The translations under genes and the position numbers were made by a program. The notes under the pieces are model-generated. The model was given only the letters and a program-made list of their open reading frames with translations, was not told the DNA's origin and made no database searches. Shown piece by piece: positions 11,016 through 25,800 of a stretch of DNA of 64,000 nt (the stretch's first letter is position 1; the number at the start of each line of letters is the position of its first letter). The DNA is from Amaurobius ferox (lineage: Eukaryota > Arthropoda > Arachnida > Araneae > Amaurobiidae). Location of the stretch: assembly GCA_951213105.1 (NCBI GenBank), contig OX578142.1, positions 1,752,649 through 1,816,648 of the forward strand, given 5' to 3'.

Positions 11016-11357
11016 TTAAAGAGTTTTTTGAAGATTCTTAATACGTAAGAGTTCCCTGTGGAGGGCATGACAGTTGGCCCTGTCCCTAGCATTATGTTTT
11101 GTACACCATTGAAGAGAGGAATCTTGCAAGTTGGCTGATATACAGTTAGGACAAGACGGGGTTTTAGCATTACAGGTCTTGAAAGAGTGTTTATCAGAGG
11201 AGCACTGGCTACACTTACTGGATGGTTGACGGCAGGTGGCAGCAGAGTGACCGAATCCTTGGCAATGGTAACATATTTGCAAGGAAACATATTTCTTTAT
11301 ATTGAAGTATTGGAAGTGATAGTACAGTTTTTTGATGTCTATAAGTGATTTTCCGGC
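11016..11357 (-). pseudogene. C-terminal fragment of family B gag-like protein (copy 3)
   Basis: About 113 open codons from the truncation point to a TAA stop at 11016-11018. It contains the end of the PRE_C2HC-like block (KKLYYHF...IKKYVSLQ) and all three CCHC knuckles (CYHCQGFGHSAATC, CSQCSSDKHSFKTC, CPNC...C). There is no initiation codon of its own, since the 5' part is missing. It matches the copy 2 fragment and extends it by about 30 residues. There is no ORF2 between its stop and the 3' end of the element. Confidence 0.86.
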
Positions 11358-14300
11358 GGGGGTAGCATGAAAAAGTATAGATTTTTTGAAATTTTGAAAC
11401 CTCGTTTTTTGGACATCAAACAGGAGGTATCGGCCAGATAACCTGGAAATCGGACTTCTCCATCGAAATTAGATATAAAAAATTGTATTTGAACGAAAAT
11501 TATCATGGTCGGATTTTTCACAAAATCGGTAAGGGGGGGTAGCATGAAAAAGTAGATTTTTCGAAATTTTGAAACCTCGTTTTTTGGACATCAAACAGAA
11601 GGTATCGGCCAGAAAGCCAGGAAATCGGTCTTCTCCATCGAAATTAGATATAAAAAATTGTATTTGAACGAAAATTATCATGGTCGGATTTTTCACAAAA
11701 TCGGTAAGGGGGGGTAGCATGAAAAAGTATAGATTTTTCGAAATTTTGAAACCTCGTATTTTGGACATCAAACAGAAGGTATCGGCCAGAAAGCCAGGAA
11801 ATCGGTCTTCTCCATCGAAATTAGATATAAAAAATTGTATTTGAACGAAAATTATCATGGTCGGATTTTTCACAAAATCGGTAAGTCGGGGTAGCATGAA
11901 AAAGTATAGATTTTTTGAAATTTTGAAACCTCGTTTTTTGGACATCAAGCAGAAGGTATCGGCCAGAAAACCAGGAAATCGGACTTCTCCATCGAAATTA
12001 GATATAAAAAATTGTATTTGAACGAAAATTATCATGGTCGGATTTTTCACAAAATCGGTAAGGGGGGGTAGCATGAAAAAGTATAGATTTTTCGAAATTT
12101 TGAAACCTCGTTTTTTGGACATCAAACAGAAGGTATCGGCCAGAAAACCAGGAAATCGGTCTTCTCCATCGAAATTAGATATAAAAAAATGTATTTGAAC
12201 GAAAATTATCATGGTCGGATTTTTCACAAAATCGGTAAGGGGGGGTAGCATGAAAAAGTATAGATTTTTCGAAATTTTGAAACCACGTTTTTTGGACATC
12301 AAACAGAAGGTATCGGCCAGAAAGCCAGGAAATCGGTCTTCTCCATCGAAATTAGATTAAAAAATTGTATTTGAACGAAAATTATCATGGTCGGATTTTT
12401 CACAAAATCGGTAAGGGGGGGTAGCATGAAAAAGTATAGATTTTTCGAAATTTTGAAACCTCGTTTTTTGGACATCAAACAGAAGGTATCGGCCAGAAAA
12501 CCAGGAAATCGGTCTTCTCCATCGAAATTAGATATAAAAAATTGTATTTGAACGAAAATTATCATGGTCGGATTTTTCACAAAATCGGTAAGGGGGGGTA
12601 GCATGAAAAAGTATAGATTTTTCGAAATTTTGAAACCTCGTTTTTTGGACATCAAACAGAAGGTATCGGCCAGAAAACCAGGAAATCGGTCTTCTCCATC
12701 GAAATTAGATATAAAAAAATGTATTTGAACGAAAATTATCATGGTCGGATTTTTCACAAAATCGGTAAGGGGGGGTAGCATGAAAAAGTAGATTTTTCGA
12801 AATTTTGAAACCTCGTTTTTTGGACATCAAACAGAAGGTATCGGCCAGAAAGCCAGGAAATCGGTCTTCTCCATCGAAATTAGATATAAAAAATTGTATT
12901 TGAACGAAAATTATCATGGTCGGATTTTTCACAAAATCGGTAAGGGGGGTAGCATGAAAAAGTATAGATTTTTCGAAATTTTGAAACCTCGTATTTTGGA
13001 CATCAAACAGAAGGTATCGGCCAGAAAGCCAGGAAATCGGTCTTCTCCATCGAAATTAGATATAAAAAATTGTATTTGAACGAAAATTATCATTGTCGGA
13101 TTTTTCACAAAATCGGTAAGTCGGGGTAGCATGAAAAAGTATAGATTTTTTGAAATTTTGAAACCTCGTTTTTTGGACATCAAGCAGAAGGTATCGGCCA
13201 GAAAACCAGGAAATCGGACTTCTCCATCGAAATTAGATATAAAAAATTGTATTTGAACGAAAATTATCATGGTCGGATTTTTCACAAAATCGGTAAGGGG
13301 GGGTAGCATGAAAAAGTATAGATTTTTCGAAATTTTGAAACCTCGTTTTTTGGACATCAAACAGAAGGTATCGGCCAGAAAACCAGGAAATCGGTCTTCT
13401 CCATCGAAATTAGATATAAAAAAATGTATTTGAACGAAAATTATCATGGTCGGATTTTTCACAAAATCGGTAAGGGGGGGTAGCATGAAAAAGTATAGAT
13501 TTTTCGAAATTTTGAAACCACGTTTTTTGGACATCAAACAGAAGGTATCGGCCAGAAAGCCAGGAAATCGGTCTTCTCCATCGAAATTAGATTAAAAAAT
13601 TGTATTTGAACGAAAATTATCATGGTCGGATTTTTCACAAAATCGGTAAGGGGGGGTAGCATGAAAAAGTATAGATTTTTCGAAATTTTGAAACCTCGTT
13701 TTTTGGACATCAAACAGAAGGTATCGGCCAGAAAACCAGGAAATCGGTCTTCTCCATCGAAATTAGATATAAAAAATTGTATTTGAACGAAAATTATCAT
13801 GGTCGGATTTTTCACAAAATCGGTAAGGGGGGGTAGCATGAAAAAGTATAGATTTTTCGAAATTTTGAAACCTCGTTTTTTGGACATCAAACAGAAGGTA
13901 TCGGCCAGAAAACCAGGAAATCGGTCTTCTCCATCGAAATTAGATATAAAAAAATGTATTTGAACGAAAATTATCATGGTCGGATTTTTCACAAAATCGG
14001 TAAGGGGGGGTAGCATGAAAAAGTATAGATTTTTCGAAATTTTGAAACCACGTTTTTTGGACATCAAACAGAAGGTATCGGCCAGTAAGCCAGGAAATCG
14101 GTCTTCTCCATCGAAATTAGATATAAAAAATTGTATTTGAACGAAAATTATCATGGTCGAATTTTTCACAAAATCGGTAAGGGGAGGTAGCATGAAAAAG
14201 TATAGATTTTTCGAAATTTTGAAACCTCGTTTTTTGGACATCAAACAGAAGGTATGGGCCAGAAAGCCAGGAAATCAGTCTTCTCCATCGAAATTAGATA

Positions 14301-17300
14301 TAAAAAATTGTATTTGAACGAAAATTATCATGGTCGGATTTTTCACAAAATCGGTAAGGGGGGGTAGCATGAAAAAGTATAGATTTTTCGAAATTTTGAA
14401 ACCTCGTTTTTTGGACATCAAACAGAAGGTATCGGCCAGAAAACCAGGAAATCGGTCTTCTCCATCGAAATTAGATATAAAAAAATGTATTTGAACGAAA
14501 ATTATCATGGTCGGATTTTTCACAAAATCGGTAAGGAGGGGTAGCATGAAAAAGTATAGATTTTTCGAAATTTTGAAACCTCGTTTTTTGGACATCAAAC
14601 AGAAGGTATCGGCCAGAAAGCCAGGAAATCGGTCTTCTCCATCGAAATTAGATTAAAAAATTGTATTTGAACGAAAATTATCATGGTCGGATTTTTCACA
14701 AAATCGGTAAGGGGGGGTAGCATGAAAAAGTATAGATTTTTCGAAATTTTGAAACCTCGTTTTTTGGACATCAAACAGAAGGTATCGGCCAGAAAACCAG
14801 GAAATCGGTCTTCTCCATCGAAATTAGATATAAAAAATTGTATTTGAACGAAAATTATCATGGTCGGATTTTTCACAAAATCGGTAAGGGGGGGTAGCAT
14901 GAAAAAGTATAGATTTTTCGAAATTTTGAAACCACGTTTTTTGGACATCAAACAGAAGGTATCGGCCAGTAAGCCAGGAAATCGGTCTTCTCCATCGAAA
15001 TTAGATATAAAAAATTGTATTTGAACGAAAATTATCATGGTCGAATTTTTCACAAAATCGGTAAGGGGAGGTAGCATGAAAAAGTATAGATTTTTCGAAA
15101 TTTTGAAACCTCGTTTTTTGGACATCAAACAGAAGGTATGGGCCAGAAAGCCAGGAAATCAGTCTTCTCCATCGAAATTAGATATAAAAAATTGTATTTG
15201 AACGAAAATTATCATGGTCGGATTTTTCACAAAATCGGTAAGGAGGGGTAGCATGAAAAAGTATAGATTTTTCGAAATTTTGAAACCTCGTTTTTTGGAC
15301 ATCAAACAGAAGGTATCGGCCAGAAAGCCAGGAAATCGGTCTTCTCCATCGAAATTAGATTAAAAAATTGTATTTGAACGAAAATTATCATGGTCGGATT
15401 TTTCACAAAATCGGTAAGGGGGGGTAGCATGAAAAAGTATAGATTTTTCGAAATTTTGAAACCTCGTTTTTTGGACATCAAACAGAAGGTATCGGCCAGA
15501 AAACCAGGAAATCGGTCTTCTCCATCGAAATTAGATATAAAAAATTGTATTTGAACGAAAATTATCATGGTCGGATTTTTCACAAAATCGGTAAGGGGGG
15601 GGTAGCATGAAAAAGTATAGATTTTTCGAAATTTTGAAACCACGTTTTTTGGACATCAAACAGAAGGTATCGGCCAGTAAGCCAGGAAATCGGTCTTCTC
15701 CATCGAAATTAGATATAAAAAATTGTATTTGAACGAAAATTATCATGGTCGAATTTTTCACAAAATCGGTAAGGGGAGGTAGCATGAAAAAGTATAGATT
15801 TTTCGAAATTTTGAAACCTCGTTTTTTGGACATCAAACAGAAGGTATGGGCCAGAAAGCCAGGAAATCAGTCTTCTCCATCGAAATTAGATATAAAAAAT
15901 TGTATTTGAACGAAAATTATCATGGTCGGATTTTTCACAAAATCGGTAAGGGGGGGTAGCATGAAAAAGTATAGATTTTTCGAAATTTTGAAACCTCGTT
16001 TTTTGGACATCAAACAGAAGGTATCGGCCAGAAAACCAGGAAATCGGTCTTCTCCATCGAAATTAGATATAAAAAAATGTATTTGAACGAAAATTATCAT
16101 GGTCGGATTTTTCACAAAATCGGTAAGGAGGGGTAGCATGAAAAAGTATAGATTTTTCGAAATTTTGAAACCTCGTTTTTTGGACATCAAACAGAAGGTA
16201 TCGGCCAGAAAGCCAGGAAATCGGTCTTCTCCATCGAAATTAGATTAAAAAATTGTATTTGAACGAAAATTATCATGGTCGGATTTTTCACAAAATCGGT
16301 AAGGGGGGGTAGCATGAAAAAGTATAGATTTTTCGAAATTTTGAAACCTCGTTTTTTGGACATCAAACAGAAGGTATCGGCCAGAAAACCAGGAAATCGG
16401 TCTTCTCCATCGAAATTAGATATAAAAAATTGTATTTGAACGAAAATTATCATGGTCGGATTTTTCACAAAATCGGTAAGGGGGGGTAGCATGAAAAAGT
16501 ATAGATTTTTCGAAATTTTGAAACCACGTTTTTTGGACATCAAACAGAAGGTATCGGCCAGTAAGCCAGGAAATCGGTCTTCTCCATCGAAATTAGATAT
16601 AAAAAATTGTATTTGAACGAAAATTATCATGGTCGAATTTTTCACAAAATCGGTAAGGGGAGGTAGCATGAAAAAGTATAGATTTTTCGAAATTTTGAAA
16701 CCTCGTTTTTTGGACATCAAACAGAAGGTATGGGCCAGAAAGCCAGGAAATCAGTCTTCTCCATCGAAATTAGATATAAAAAATTGTATTTGAACGAAAA
16801 TTATCATGGTCGGATTTTTCACAAAATCGGTAAGGAGGGGTAGCATGAAAAAGTATAGATTTTTCGAAATTTTGAAACCTCGTTTTTTGGACATCAAACA
16901 GAAGGTATCGGCCAGAAAGCCAGGAAATCGGTCTTCTCCATCGAAATTAGATTAAAAAATTGTATTTGAACGAAAATTATCATGGTCGGATTTTTCACAA
17001 AATCGGTAAGGGGGGGTAGCATGAAAAAGTATAGATTTTTCGAAATTTTGAAACCTCGTTTTTTGGACATCAAACAGAAGGTATCGGCCAGAAAACCAGG
17101 AAATCGGTCTTCTCCATCGAAATTAGATATAAAAAATTGTATTTGAACGAAAATTATCATGGTCGGATTTTTCACAAAATCGGTAAGGGGGGGGTAGCAT
17201 GAAAAAGTATAGATTTTTCGAAATTTTGAAACCACGTTTTTTGGACATCAAACAGAAGGTATCGGCCAGTAAGCCAGGAAATCGGTCTTCTCCATCGAAA

Positions 17301-19325
17301 TTAGATATAAAAAATTGTATTTGAACGAAAATTATCATGGTCGAATTTTTCACAAAATCGGTAAGGGGAGGTAGCATGAAAAAGTATAGATTTTTCGAAA
17401 TTTTGAAACCTCGTTTTTTGGACATCAAACAGAAGGTATGGGCCAGAAAGCCAGGAAATCAGTCTTCTCCATCGAAATTAGATATAAAAAATTGTATTTG
17501 AACGAAAATTATCATGGTCGGATTTTTCACAAAATCGGTAAGGGGGGGTAGCATGAAAAAGTATAGATTTTTCGAAATTTTGAAACCTCGTTTTTTGGAC
17601 ATCAAACAGAAGGTATCGGCCAGAAACCAGGAAATCGGTCTTCTCCATCGAAATTAGATATAAAAAATTGTATTTGAACGAAAATTATCATGGTCGGATT
17701 TTTCACAAAATCGGTAAGGGGGGGGTAGCATGAAAAAGTATAGATTTTTCGAAATTTTGAAACCTCGTTTTTTGGACATCAAACAGAAGGTATCGGCCAG
17801 AAAGCCAGGAAATCGGTCTTCTCCATCGAAATTAGATTAAAAAATTGTATTTGAACGAAAATTATCATGGTCGGATTTTTCACAAAATCGGTAAGGGGGG
17901 GTAGCATGAAAAAGTATAGATTTTTCGAAATTTTGAAACCTCGTTTTTTGGACATCAAACAGAAGGTATCGGCCAGAAAACCAGGAAATCGGTCTTCTCC
18001 ATCGAAATTAGATATAAAAAATTGTATTTGAACGAAAATTATCATGGTCGGATTTTTCACAAAATCGGTAAGGGGGGGTAGCATGAAAAAGTATAGATTT
18101 TTCGAAATTTTGAAACCACGTTTTTTGGACATCAAACAGAAGGTATCGGCCAGTAAGCCAGGAAATCGGTCTTCTCCATCGAAATTAGATATAAAAAATT
18201 GTATTTGAACGAAAATTTTCATGGTCGGATTTTTCACAAAATCGGTAAGGGGGGGTAGCATGAAAAAGTATAGATTTTTCGAAATTTTGAAACCTCGTTT
18301 TTTGGACATCAAACAGAAGGTATCGGCCAGAAAGCCAGGAAATCGGTCTTCTCCATCGAAATTAGATATAAAAAATTGTATTTGAACGAAAATTATCATG
18401 GTCGGATTTTTCACAAAATCTGTAAGGGGGGTAGCATGAAAAAGTATAGATTTTTCGAAATTTTGAAACCTCGTATTTTGGACATCAAACAGAAGGTATC
18501 GGCCAGAAAGCCAGGAAATCGGACTTCTCCATCGAAATTAGATATAAAAAATTGTATTTGAACGAAAATTATCATGGTCGGATTTTTCACAAAATCGGTA
18601 AGGGGGGGTAGCATGAAAAAGTATAGATTTTTCGAAATTTTGAAACCTCGTATTTTGGACATCAAACAGAAGGTATCGGCCAGAAAGCCAGGAAATCGGT
18701 CTTCTCCATCGAAATTAGATATAAAAAATTGTATTTGAACGAAAATTATCATGGTCGGATTTTTCACAAAATCGGTAAGTCGGGGTAGCATGAAAAAGTA
18801 TAGATTTTTTGAAATTTTGAAACCTCGTTTTTTGGACATCAAGCAGAAGGTATCGGCCAGAAAACCAGGAAATCGGACTTCTCCATCGAAATTAGATATA
18901 AAAAATTGTATTTGAACGAAAATTATCATGGTCGGATTTTTCACAAAATCGGTAAGGGGGGGTAGCATGAAAAAGTATAGATTTTTCGAAATTTTGAAAC
19001 CTCGTTTTTTGGACATCAAACAGAAGGTATCGGCCAGAAAACCAGGAAATCGGTCTTCTCCATCGAAATTAGATATAAAAAAATGTATTTGAACGAAAAT
19101 TATCATGGTCGGATTTTTCACAAAATCGGTAAGGGGGGGTAGCATGAAAAAGTATAGATTTTTCGAAATTTTGAAACCACGTTTTTTGGACATCAAACAG
19201 AAGGTATCGGCCAGAAAGCCAGGAAATCGGTCTTCTCCATCGAAATTAGATTAAAAAATTGTATTTGAACGAAAATTATCATGGTCGGATTTTTCACAAA
19301 ATCGGTAAGGGGGGGTAGCATGAAA
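11358..19325. repeat. 177-bp satellite array, block 4
   Basis: About 45 monomers between retroelement copies 3 and 4. It contains a higher-order repeat of nine monomers (1592 bp) listed separately. It also contains uninterrupted versions of the insertion sites of copy 2 (near 14374) and copy 4 (near 13666). Variant monomers with GTCGGGGTAGC in place of the G7 tract recur near 11885, 13118 and 18779. Confidence 0.97.
14275..17458. repeat. Higher-order repeat, 9 monomers (1592 bp), two copies
   Basis: The order of monomer variants in 14275-15866 recurs in 15867-17458 at a constant offset of 1592 bp. Matching landmarks include the GGTATGGGCCAG...AATCAG monomer, GGGGAGGTAGC and AAGGAGGGGTAGC G-tract variants, and the AGATTAAA deletion. 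A third copy starts at about 17459 but changes after one monomer. The near-identity of the two copies implies a recent unequal exchange or amplification. Confidence 0.85.
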
Positions 19326-19890
19326 GGCCCAGACCATACAGCCAACCCAGGGGTTTATGGCAGTTTAATGTATGGCCGGGAGAAAATTTAGAACAGGAAA
19401 TTTAGAACAGGAGAATTTAGAAATTTAGAACAGGAGACCGACTTCCACAGACCGACACCCACGAGCAGCCCAAAGTAAACCAGTAGTTTATTAAATAATC
19501 AATCAAAGGTTACAGTTACAAAATGTTAGGTGTCACGTAGGACACAGGCAGCAGAACAGATAGGCAAGCAAACAAACAAACCACAAAGATAAAAGTACAA
19601 AACGTGTCACATAAGACACAAACAGTAAAACGTTTCACGTAGGACACACACAGCAAGAAAAACAGCAAGCAAACGTCACAAAACGTGTCACAAAAGACAC
19701 AAACAGCAAAACGTGTCACGTAGGATACAGACACTGGAATAACAGCAGCAAACGGCAAAAACAAAAAGTCACACACACATAAAAAAAATACAATAAACAG
19801 GGAAGTATGCAAGGAATATGCAAGCAGAGCATACAAAAGGGGTGCCAAGGGAACAGTAAAGAGCTCCACTGATCAAAAATTAAAAGCAGA
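19326..19890 (-). mobile_element. Non-LTR retrotransposon copy 4, family C (3' end only)
   Basis: A 565-bp, severely 5'-truncated copy that contains only the family C 3' UTR. It is almost identical to 56163-56738 of the full-length copy 7. The 3' junction is at the usual satellite base. The 5' break falls at AAAAGCAGA, followed by GGGGGGGTAGCATGAAAAAG (duplication about 17-18 bp). The uninterrupted satellite equivalent of both flanks is at about 13540-13760. Confidence 0.92.
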
Positions 19891-22800
19891 GGGGGGGTAG
19901 CATGAAAAAGTATAGATTTTTCGAAATTTTGAAACCTCGTTTTTTGGACATCAAACAGAAGGTATCGGCCAGAAAACCAGGAAATCGGTCTTCTCCATCG
20001 AAATTAGATATAAAAAATTGTATTTGAACGAAAATTATCATGGTCGGATTTTTCACAAAATCGGTAAGGGGGGGTAGCATGAAAAAGTATAGATTTTTCG
20101 AAATTTTGAAACCTCGTTTTTTGGACATCAAACAGAAGGTATCGGCCAGAAAACCAGGAAATCGGTCTTCTCCATCGAAATTAGATATAAAAAAATGTAT
20201 TTGAACGAAAATTATCATGGTCGGATTTTTCACAAAATCGGTAAGGGGGGGTAGCATGAAAAAGTAGATTTTTCGAAATTTTGAAACCTCGTTTTTTGGA
20301 CATCAAACAGAAGGTATCGGCCAGAAAGCCAGGAAATCGGTCTTCTCCATCGAAATTAGACATAAAAAATTGTATTTGAACGAAAATTATCATGGTCGGA
20401 TTTTTCACAAAATCGGTAAGGGGGGGTAGCATGAAAAAGTATAGATTTTTCGAAATTTTGAAACCTCGTATTTTGGACATCAAACAGAAGGTATCGGCCA
20501 GAAAGCCAGGAAATCGGTCTTCTCCATCGAAATTAGATATAAAAAATTGTATTTGAACGAAAATTATCATTGTCGGATTTTTCACAAAATCGGTAAGTCG
20601 GGGTAGCATGAAAAAGTATAGATTTTTTGAAATTTTGAAACCTCGTTTTTTGGACATCAAGCAGAAGGTATCGGCCAGAAAACCAGGAAATCGGTCTTCT
20701 CCATCGAAATTAGATTAAAAAATTGTATTTGAACGAAAATTATCATGGTCGGATTTTTCACAAAATCGGTAAGGGGGGGTAGCATGAAAAAGTATAGATT
20801 TTTCGAAATTTTGAAACCTCGTTTTTTGGACATCAAACAGAAGGTATCGGCCAGAAAACCAGGAAATCGGTCTTCTCCATCGAAATTAGATATAAAAAAT
20901 TGTATTTGAACGAAAATTATCATGGTCGGATTTTTCACAAAATCGGTAAGGGGGGGTAGCATGAAAAAGTATAGATTTTTCGAAATTTTGAAACCTCGTT
21001 TTTTGGACATCAAACAGAAGGTATCGGCCAGAAAACCAGGAAATCGGTCTTCTCCATCGAAATTAGATATAAAAAAATGTATTTGAACGAAAATTATCAT
21101 GGTCGGATTTTTCACAAAATCGGTAAGGGGGGGTAGCATGAAAAAGTATAGATTTTTCGAAATTTTGAAACCACGTTTTTTGGACATCAAACAGAAGGTA
21201 TCGGCCAGTAAGCCAGGAAATCGGTCTTCTCCATCGAAATTAGATATAAAAATTTGTATTTGAACGAAAATTATCATGGTCGAATTTTTCACAAAATCGG
21301 TAAGGGGAGGTAGCATGAAAAAGTATAGATTTTTCGAAATTTTGAAACCTCGTTTTTTGGACATCAAACAGAAGGTATGGGCCAGAAAGCCAGGAAATCA
21401 GTCTTCTCCATCGAAATTAGATATAAAAAATTGTATTTGAACGAAAATTATCATGGTCGGATTTTTCACAAAATCGGTAAGGGGGGGTAGCATGAAAAAG
21501 TATAGATTTTTCGAAATTTTGAAACCTCGTTTTTTGGACATCAAACAGAAGGTATCGGCCAGAAAACCAGGAAATCGGTCTTCTCCATCGAAATTAGATA
21601 TAAAAAAATGTATTTGAACGAAAATTATCACGGTCGGATTTTTCACAAAATCGGTAAGGAGGGGTAGCATGAAAAAGTATAGATTTTTCGAAATTTTGAA
21701 ACCTCGTTTTTTGGACATCAAACAGAAGGTATCGGCCAGAAAGCCAGGAAATCGGTCTTCTCCATCGAAATTAGATTAAAAAATTGTATTTGAACGAAAA
21801 TTATCATGGTCGGATTTTTCACAAAATCGGTAAGGGGGGGTAGCATGAAAAAGTATAGATTTTTCGAAATTTTGAAACCTCGTTTTTTGGACATCAAACA
21901 GAAGGTATCGGCCAGAAAACCAGGAAATCGGTCTTCTCCATCGAAATTAGATATAAAAAATTGTATTTGAACGAAAATTATCATGGTCGGATTTTTCACA
22001 AAATCGGTAAGGGGGGGTAGCATGAAAAAGTATAGATTTTTCGAAATTTTGAAACCACGTTTTTTGGACATCAAACAGAAGGTATCGGCCAGTAAGCCAG
22101 GAAATCGGTCTTCTCCATCGAAATTAGATATAAAAAATTGTATTTGAACGAAAATTATCATGGTCGAATTTTTCACAAAATCGGTAAGGGGAGGTAGCAT
22201 GAAAAAGTATAGATTTTTCGAAATTTTGAAACCTCGTTTTTTGGACATCAAACAGAAGGTATGGGCCAGAAAGCCAGGAAATCAGTCTTCTCCATCGAAA
22301 TTAGATATAAAAAATTGTATTTGAACGAAAATTATCATGGTCGGATTTTTCACAAAATCGGTAAGGGGGGGTAGCATGAAAAAGTATAGATTTTTCGAAA
22401 TTTTGAAACCTCGTTTTTTGGACATCAAACAGAAGGTATCGGCCAGAAACCAGGAAATCGGTCTTCTCCATCGAAATTAGATATAAAAAATTGTATTTGA
22501 ACGAAAATTATCATGGTCGGATTTTTCACAAAATCGGTAAGGGGGGGTAGCATGAAAAAGTATAGATTTTTCGAAATTTTGAAACCTCGTTTTTTGGACA
22601 TCAAACAGAAGGTATCGGCCAGAAAGCCAGGAAATCGGTCTTCTCCATCGAAATTAGATTAAAAAATTGTATTTGAACGAAAATTATCATGGTCGGATTT
22701 TTCACAAAATCGGTAAGGGGGGGTAGCATGAAAAAGTATAGATTTTTCGAAATTTTGAAACCTCGTTTTTTGGACATCAAACAGAAGGTATCGGCCAGAA

Positions 22801-25800
22801 AACCAGGAAATCGGTCTTCTCCATCGAAATTAGATATAAAAAATTGTATTTGAACGAAAATTATCATGGTCGGATTTTTCACAAAATCGGTAAGGGGGGG
22901 TAGCATGAAAAAGTATAGATTTTTCGAAATTTTGAAACCACGTTTTTTGGACATCAAACAGAAGGTATCGGCCAGTAAGCCAGGAAATCGGTCTTCTCCA
23001 TCGAAATTAGATATAAAAAATTGTATTTGAACGAAAATTTTCATGGTCGGATTTTTCACAAAATCGGTAAGGGGGGGTAGCATGAAAAAGTATAGATTTT
23101 TCGAAATTTTGAAACCTCGTTTTTTGGACATCAAACAGAAGGTATCGGCCAGAAAGCCAGGAAATCGGTCTTCTCCATCGAAATTAGATATAAAAAATTG
23201 TATTTGAACGAAAATTATCATGGTCGGATTTTTCACAAAATCTGTAAGGGGGGTAGCATGAAAAAGTATAGATTTTTCGAAATTTTGAAACCTCGTATTT
23301 TGGACATCAAACAGAAGGTATCGGCCAGAAAGCCAGGAAATCGGACTTCTCCATCGAAATTAGATATAAAAAATTGTATTTGAACGAAAATTATCATGGT
23401 CGGATTTTTCACAAAATCGGTAAGGGGGGGTAGCATGAAAAAGTATAGATTTTTCGAAATTTTGAAACCTCGTTTTTTGGACATCAAACAGAAGGTATCG
23501 GCCAGAAACCAGGAAATCGGTCTTCTCCATCGAAATTAGATATAAAAAATTGTATTTGAACGAAAATTATCATGGTCGGATTTTTCACAAAATCGGTAAG
23601 GGGGGGTAGCATGAAAAAGTATAGATTTTTCGAAATTTTGAAACCTCGTTTTTTGGACATCAAACAGAAGGTATCGGCCAGAAAACCAGGAAATCGGTCT
23701 TCTCCATCGAAATTAGATATAAAAAATTGTATTTGAACGAAAATTATCATGGTCGGATTTTTCACAAAATCGGTAAGGGGGGGTAGCATGAAAAAGTATA
23801 GATTTTTCGAAATTTTGAAACCTCGTTTTTTGGACATCAAACAGAAGGTATCGGCCAGAAAACCAGGAAATCGGTCTTCTCCATCGAAATTAGATATAAA
23901 AAAATGTATTTGAACGAAAATTATCATGGTCGGATTTTTCACAAAATCGGTAAGGGGGGGTAGCATGAAAAAGTATAGATTTTTCGAAATTTTGAAACCA
24001 CGTTTTTTGGACATCAAACAGAAGGTATCGGCCAGTAAGCCAGGAAATCGGTCTTCTCCATCGAAATTAGATATAAAAATTTGTATTTGAACGAAAATTA
24101 TCATGGTCGAATTTTTCACAAAATCGGTAAGGGGAGGTAGCATGAAAAAGTATAGATTTTTCGAAATTTTGAAACCTCGTTTTTTGGACATCAAACAGAA
24201 GGTATGGGCCAGAAAGCCAGGAAATCAGTCTTCTCCATCGAAATTAGATATAAAAAATTGTATTTGAACGAAAATTATCATGGTCGGATTTTTCACAAAA
24301 TCGGTAAGGGGGGGTAGCATGAAAAAGTATAGATTTTTCGAAATTTTGAAACCTCGTTTTTTGGACATCAAACAGAAGGTATCGGCCAGAAAACCAGGAA
24401 ATCGGTCTTCTCCATCGAAATTAGATATAAAAAAATGTATTTGAACGAAAATTATCACGGTCGGATTTTTCACAAAATCGGTAAGGAGGGGTAGCATGAA
24501 AAAGTATAGATTTTTCGAAATTTTGAAACCTCGTTTTTTGGACATCAAACAGAAGGTATCGGCCAGAAAGCCAGGAAATCGGTCTTCTCCATCGAAATTA
24601 GATTAAAAAATTGTATTTGAACGAAAATTATCATGGTCGGATTTTTCACAAAATCGGTAAGGGGGGGTAGCATGAAAAAGTATAGATTTTTCGAAATTTT
24701 GAAACCTCGTTTTTTGGACATCAAACAGAAGGTATCGGCCAGAAAACCAGGAAATCGGTCTTCTCCATCGAAATTAGATATAAAAAATTGTATTTGAACG
24801 AAAATTATCATGGTCGGATTTTTCACAAAATCGGTAAGGGGGGGTAGCATGAAAAAGTATAGATTTTTCGAAATTTTGAAACCACGTTTTTTGGACATCA
24901 AACAGAAGGTATCGGCCAGTAAGCCAGGAAATCGGTCTTCTCCATCGAAATTAGATATAAAAAATTGTATTTGAACGAAAATTATCATGGTCGAATTTTT
25001 CACAAAATCGGTAAGGGGAGGTAGCATGAAAAAGTATAGATTTTTCGAAATTTTGAAACCTCGTTTTTTGGACATCAAACAGAAGGTATGGGCCAGAAAG
25101 CCAGGAAATCAGTCTTCTCCATCGAAATTAGATATAAAAAATTGTATTTGAACGAAAATTATCATGGTCGGATTTTTCACAAAATCGGTAAGGGGGGGTA
25201 GCATGAAAAAGTATAGATTTTTCGAAATTTTGAAACCTCGTTTTTTGGACATCAAACAGAAGGTATCGGCCAGAAACCAGGAAATCGGTCTTCTCCATCG
25301 AAATTAGATATAAAAAATTGTATTTGAACGAAAATTATCATGGTCGGATTTTTCACAAAATCGGTAAGGGGGGGTAGCATGAAAAAGTATAGATTTTTCG
25401 AAATTTTGAAACCTCGTTTTTTGGACATCAAACAGAAGGTATCGGCCAGAAAGCCAGGAAATCGGTCTTCTCCATCGAAATTAGATTAAAAAATTGTATT
25501 TGAACGAAAATTATCATGGTCGGATTTTTCACAAAATCGGTAAGGGGGGGTAGCATGAAAAAGTATAGATTTTTCGAAATTTTGAAACCTCGTTTTTTGG
25601 ACATCAAACAGAAGGTATCGGCCAGAAAACCAGGAAATCGGTCTTCTCCATCGAAATTAGATATAAAAAATTGTATTTGAACGAAAATTATCATGGTCGG
25701 ATTTTTCACAAAATCGGTAAGGGGGGGTAGCATGAAAAAGTATAGATTTTTCGAAATTTTGAAACCACGTTTTTTGGACATCAAACAGAAGGTATCGGCC

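Larger units (their letters stand above)
10008..11357 (-). mobile_element. Non-LTR retrotransposon copy 3, family B (5'-truncated)
   Basis: A 1350-bp insertion of the same family as copy 2 and nearly identical to it, reaching about 100 bp further into gag. It differs from copy 2 by microsatellite changes, such as a (TA)n stretch near 10517-10530. The 3' junction is at TAGCATGAAA. The right side resumes with GGGGGTAGCATGAAAAAG, a 15-bp duplication. The monomer after it is the CAGGAGG variant, a combination of left and right monomers not seen uninterrupted in this window. Confidence 0.92.

Noticed and set aside
11358..19325. CRISPR-like regular repeats
   Set aside because: The whole 177-bp unit is repeated head to tail with no unique spacers, and the context is eukaryotic.
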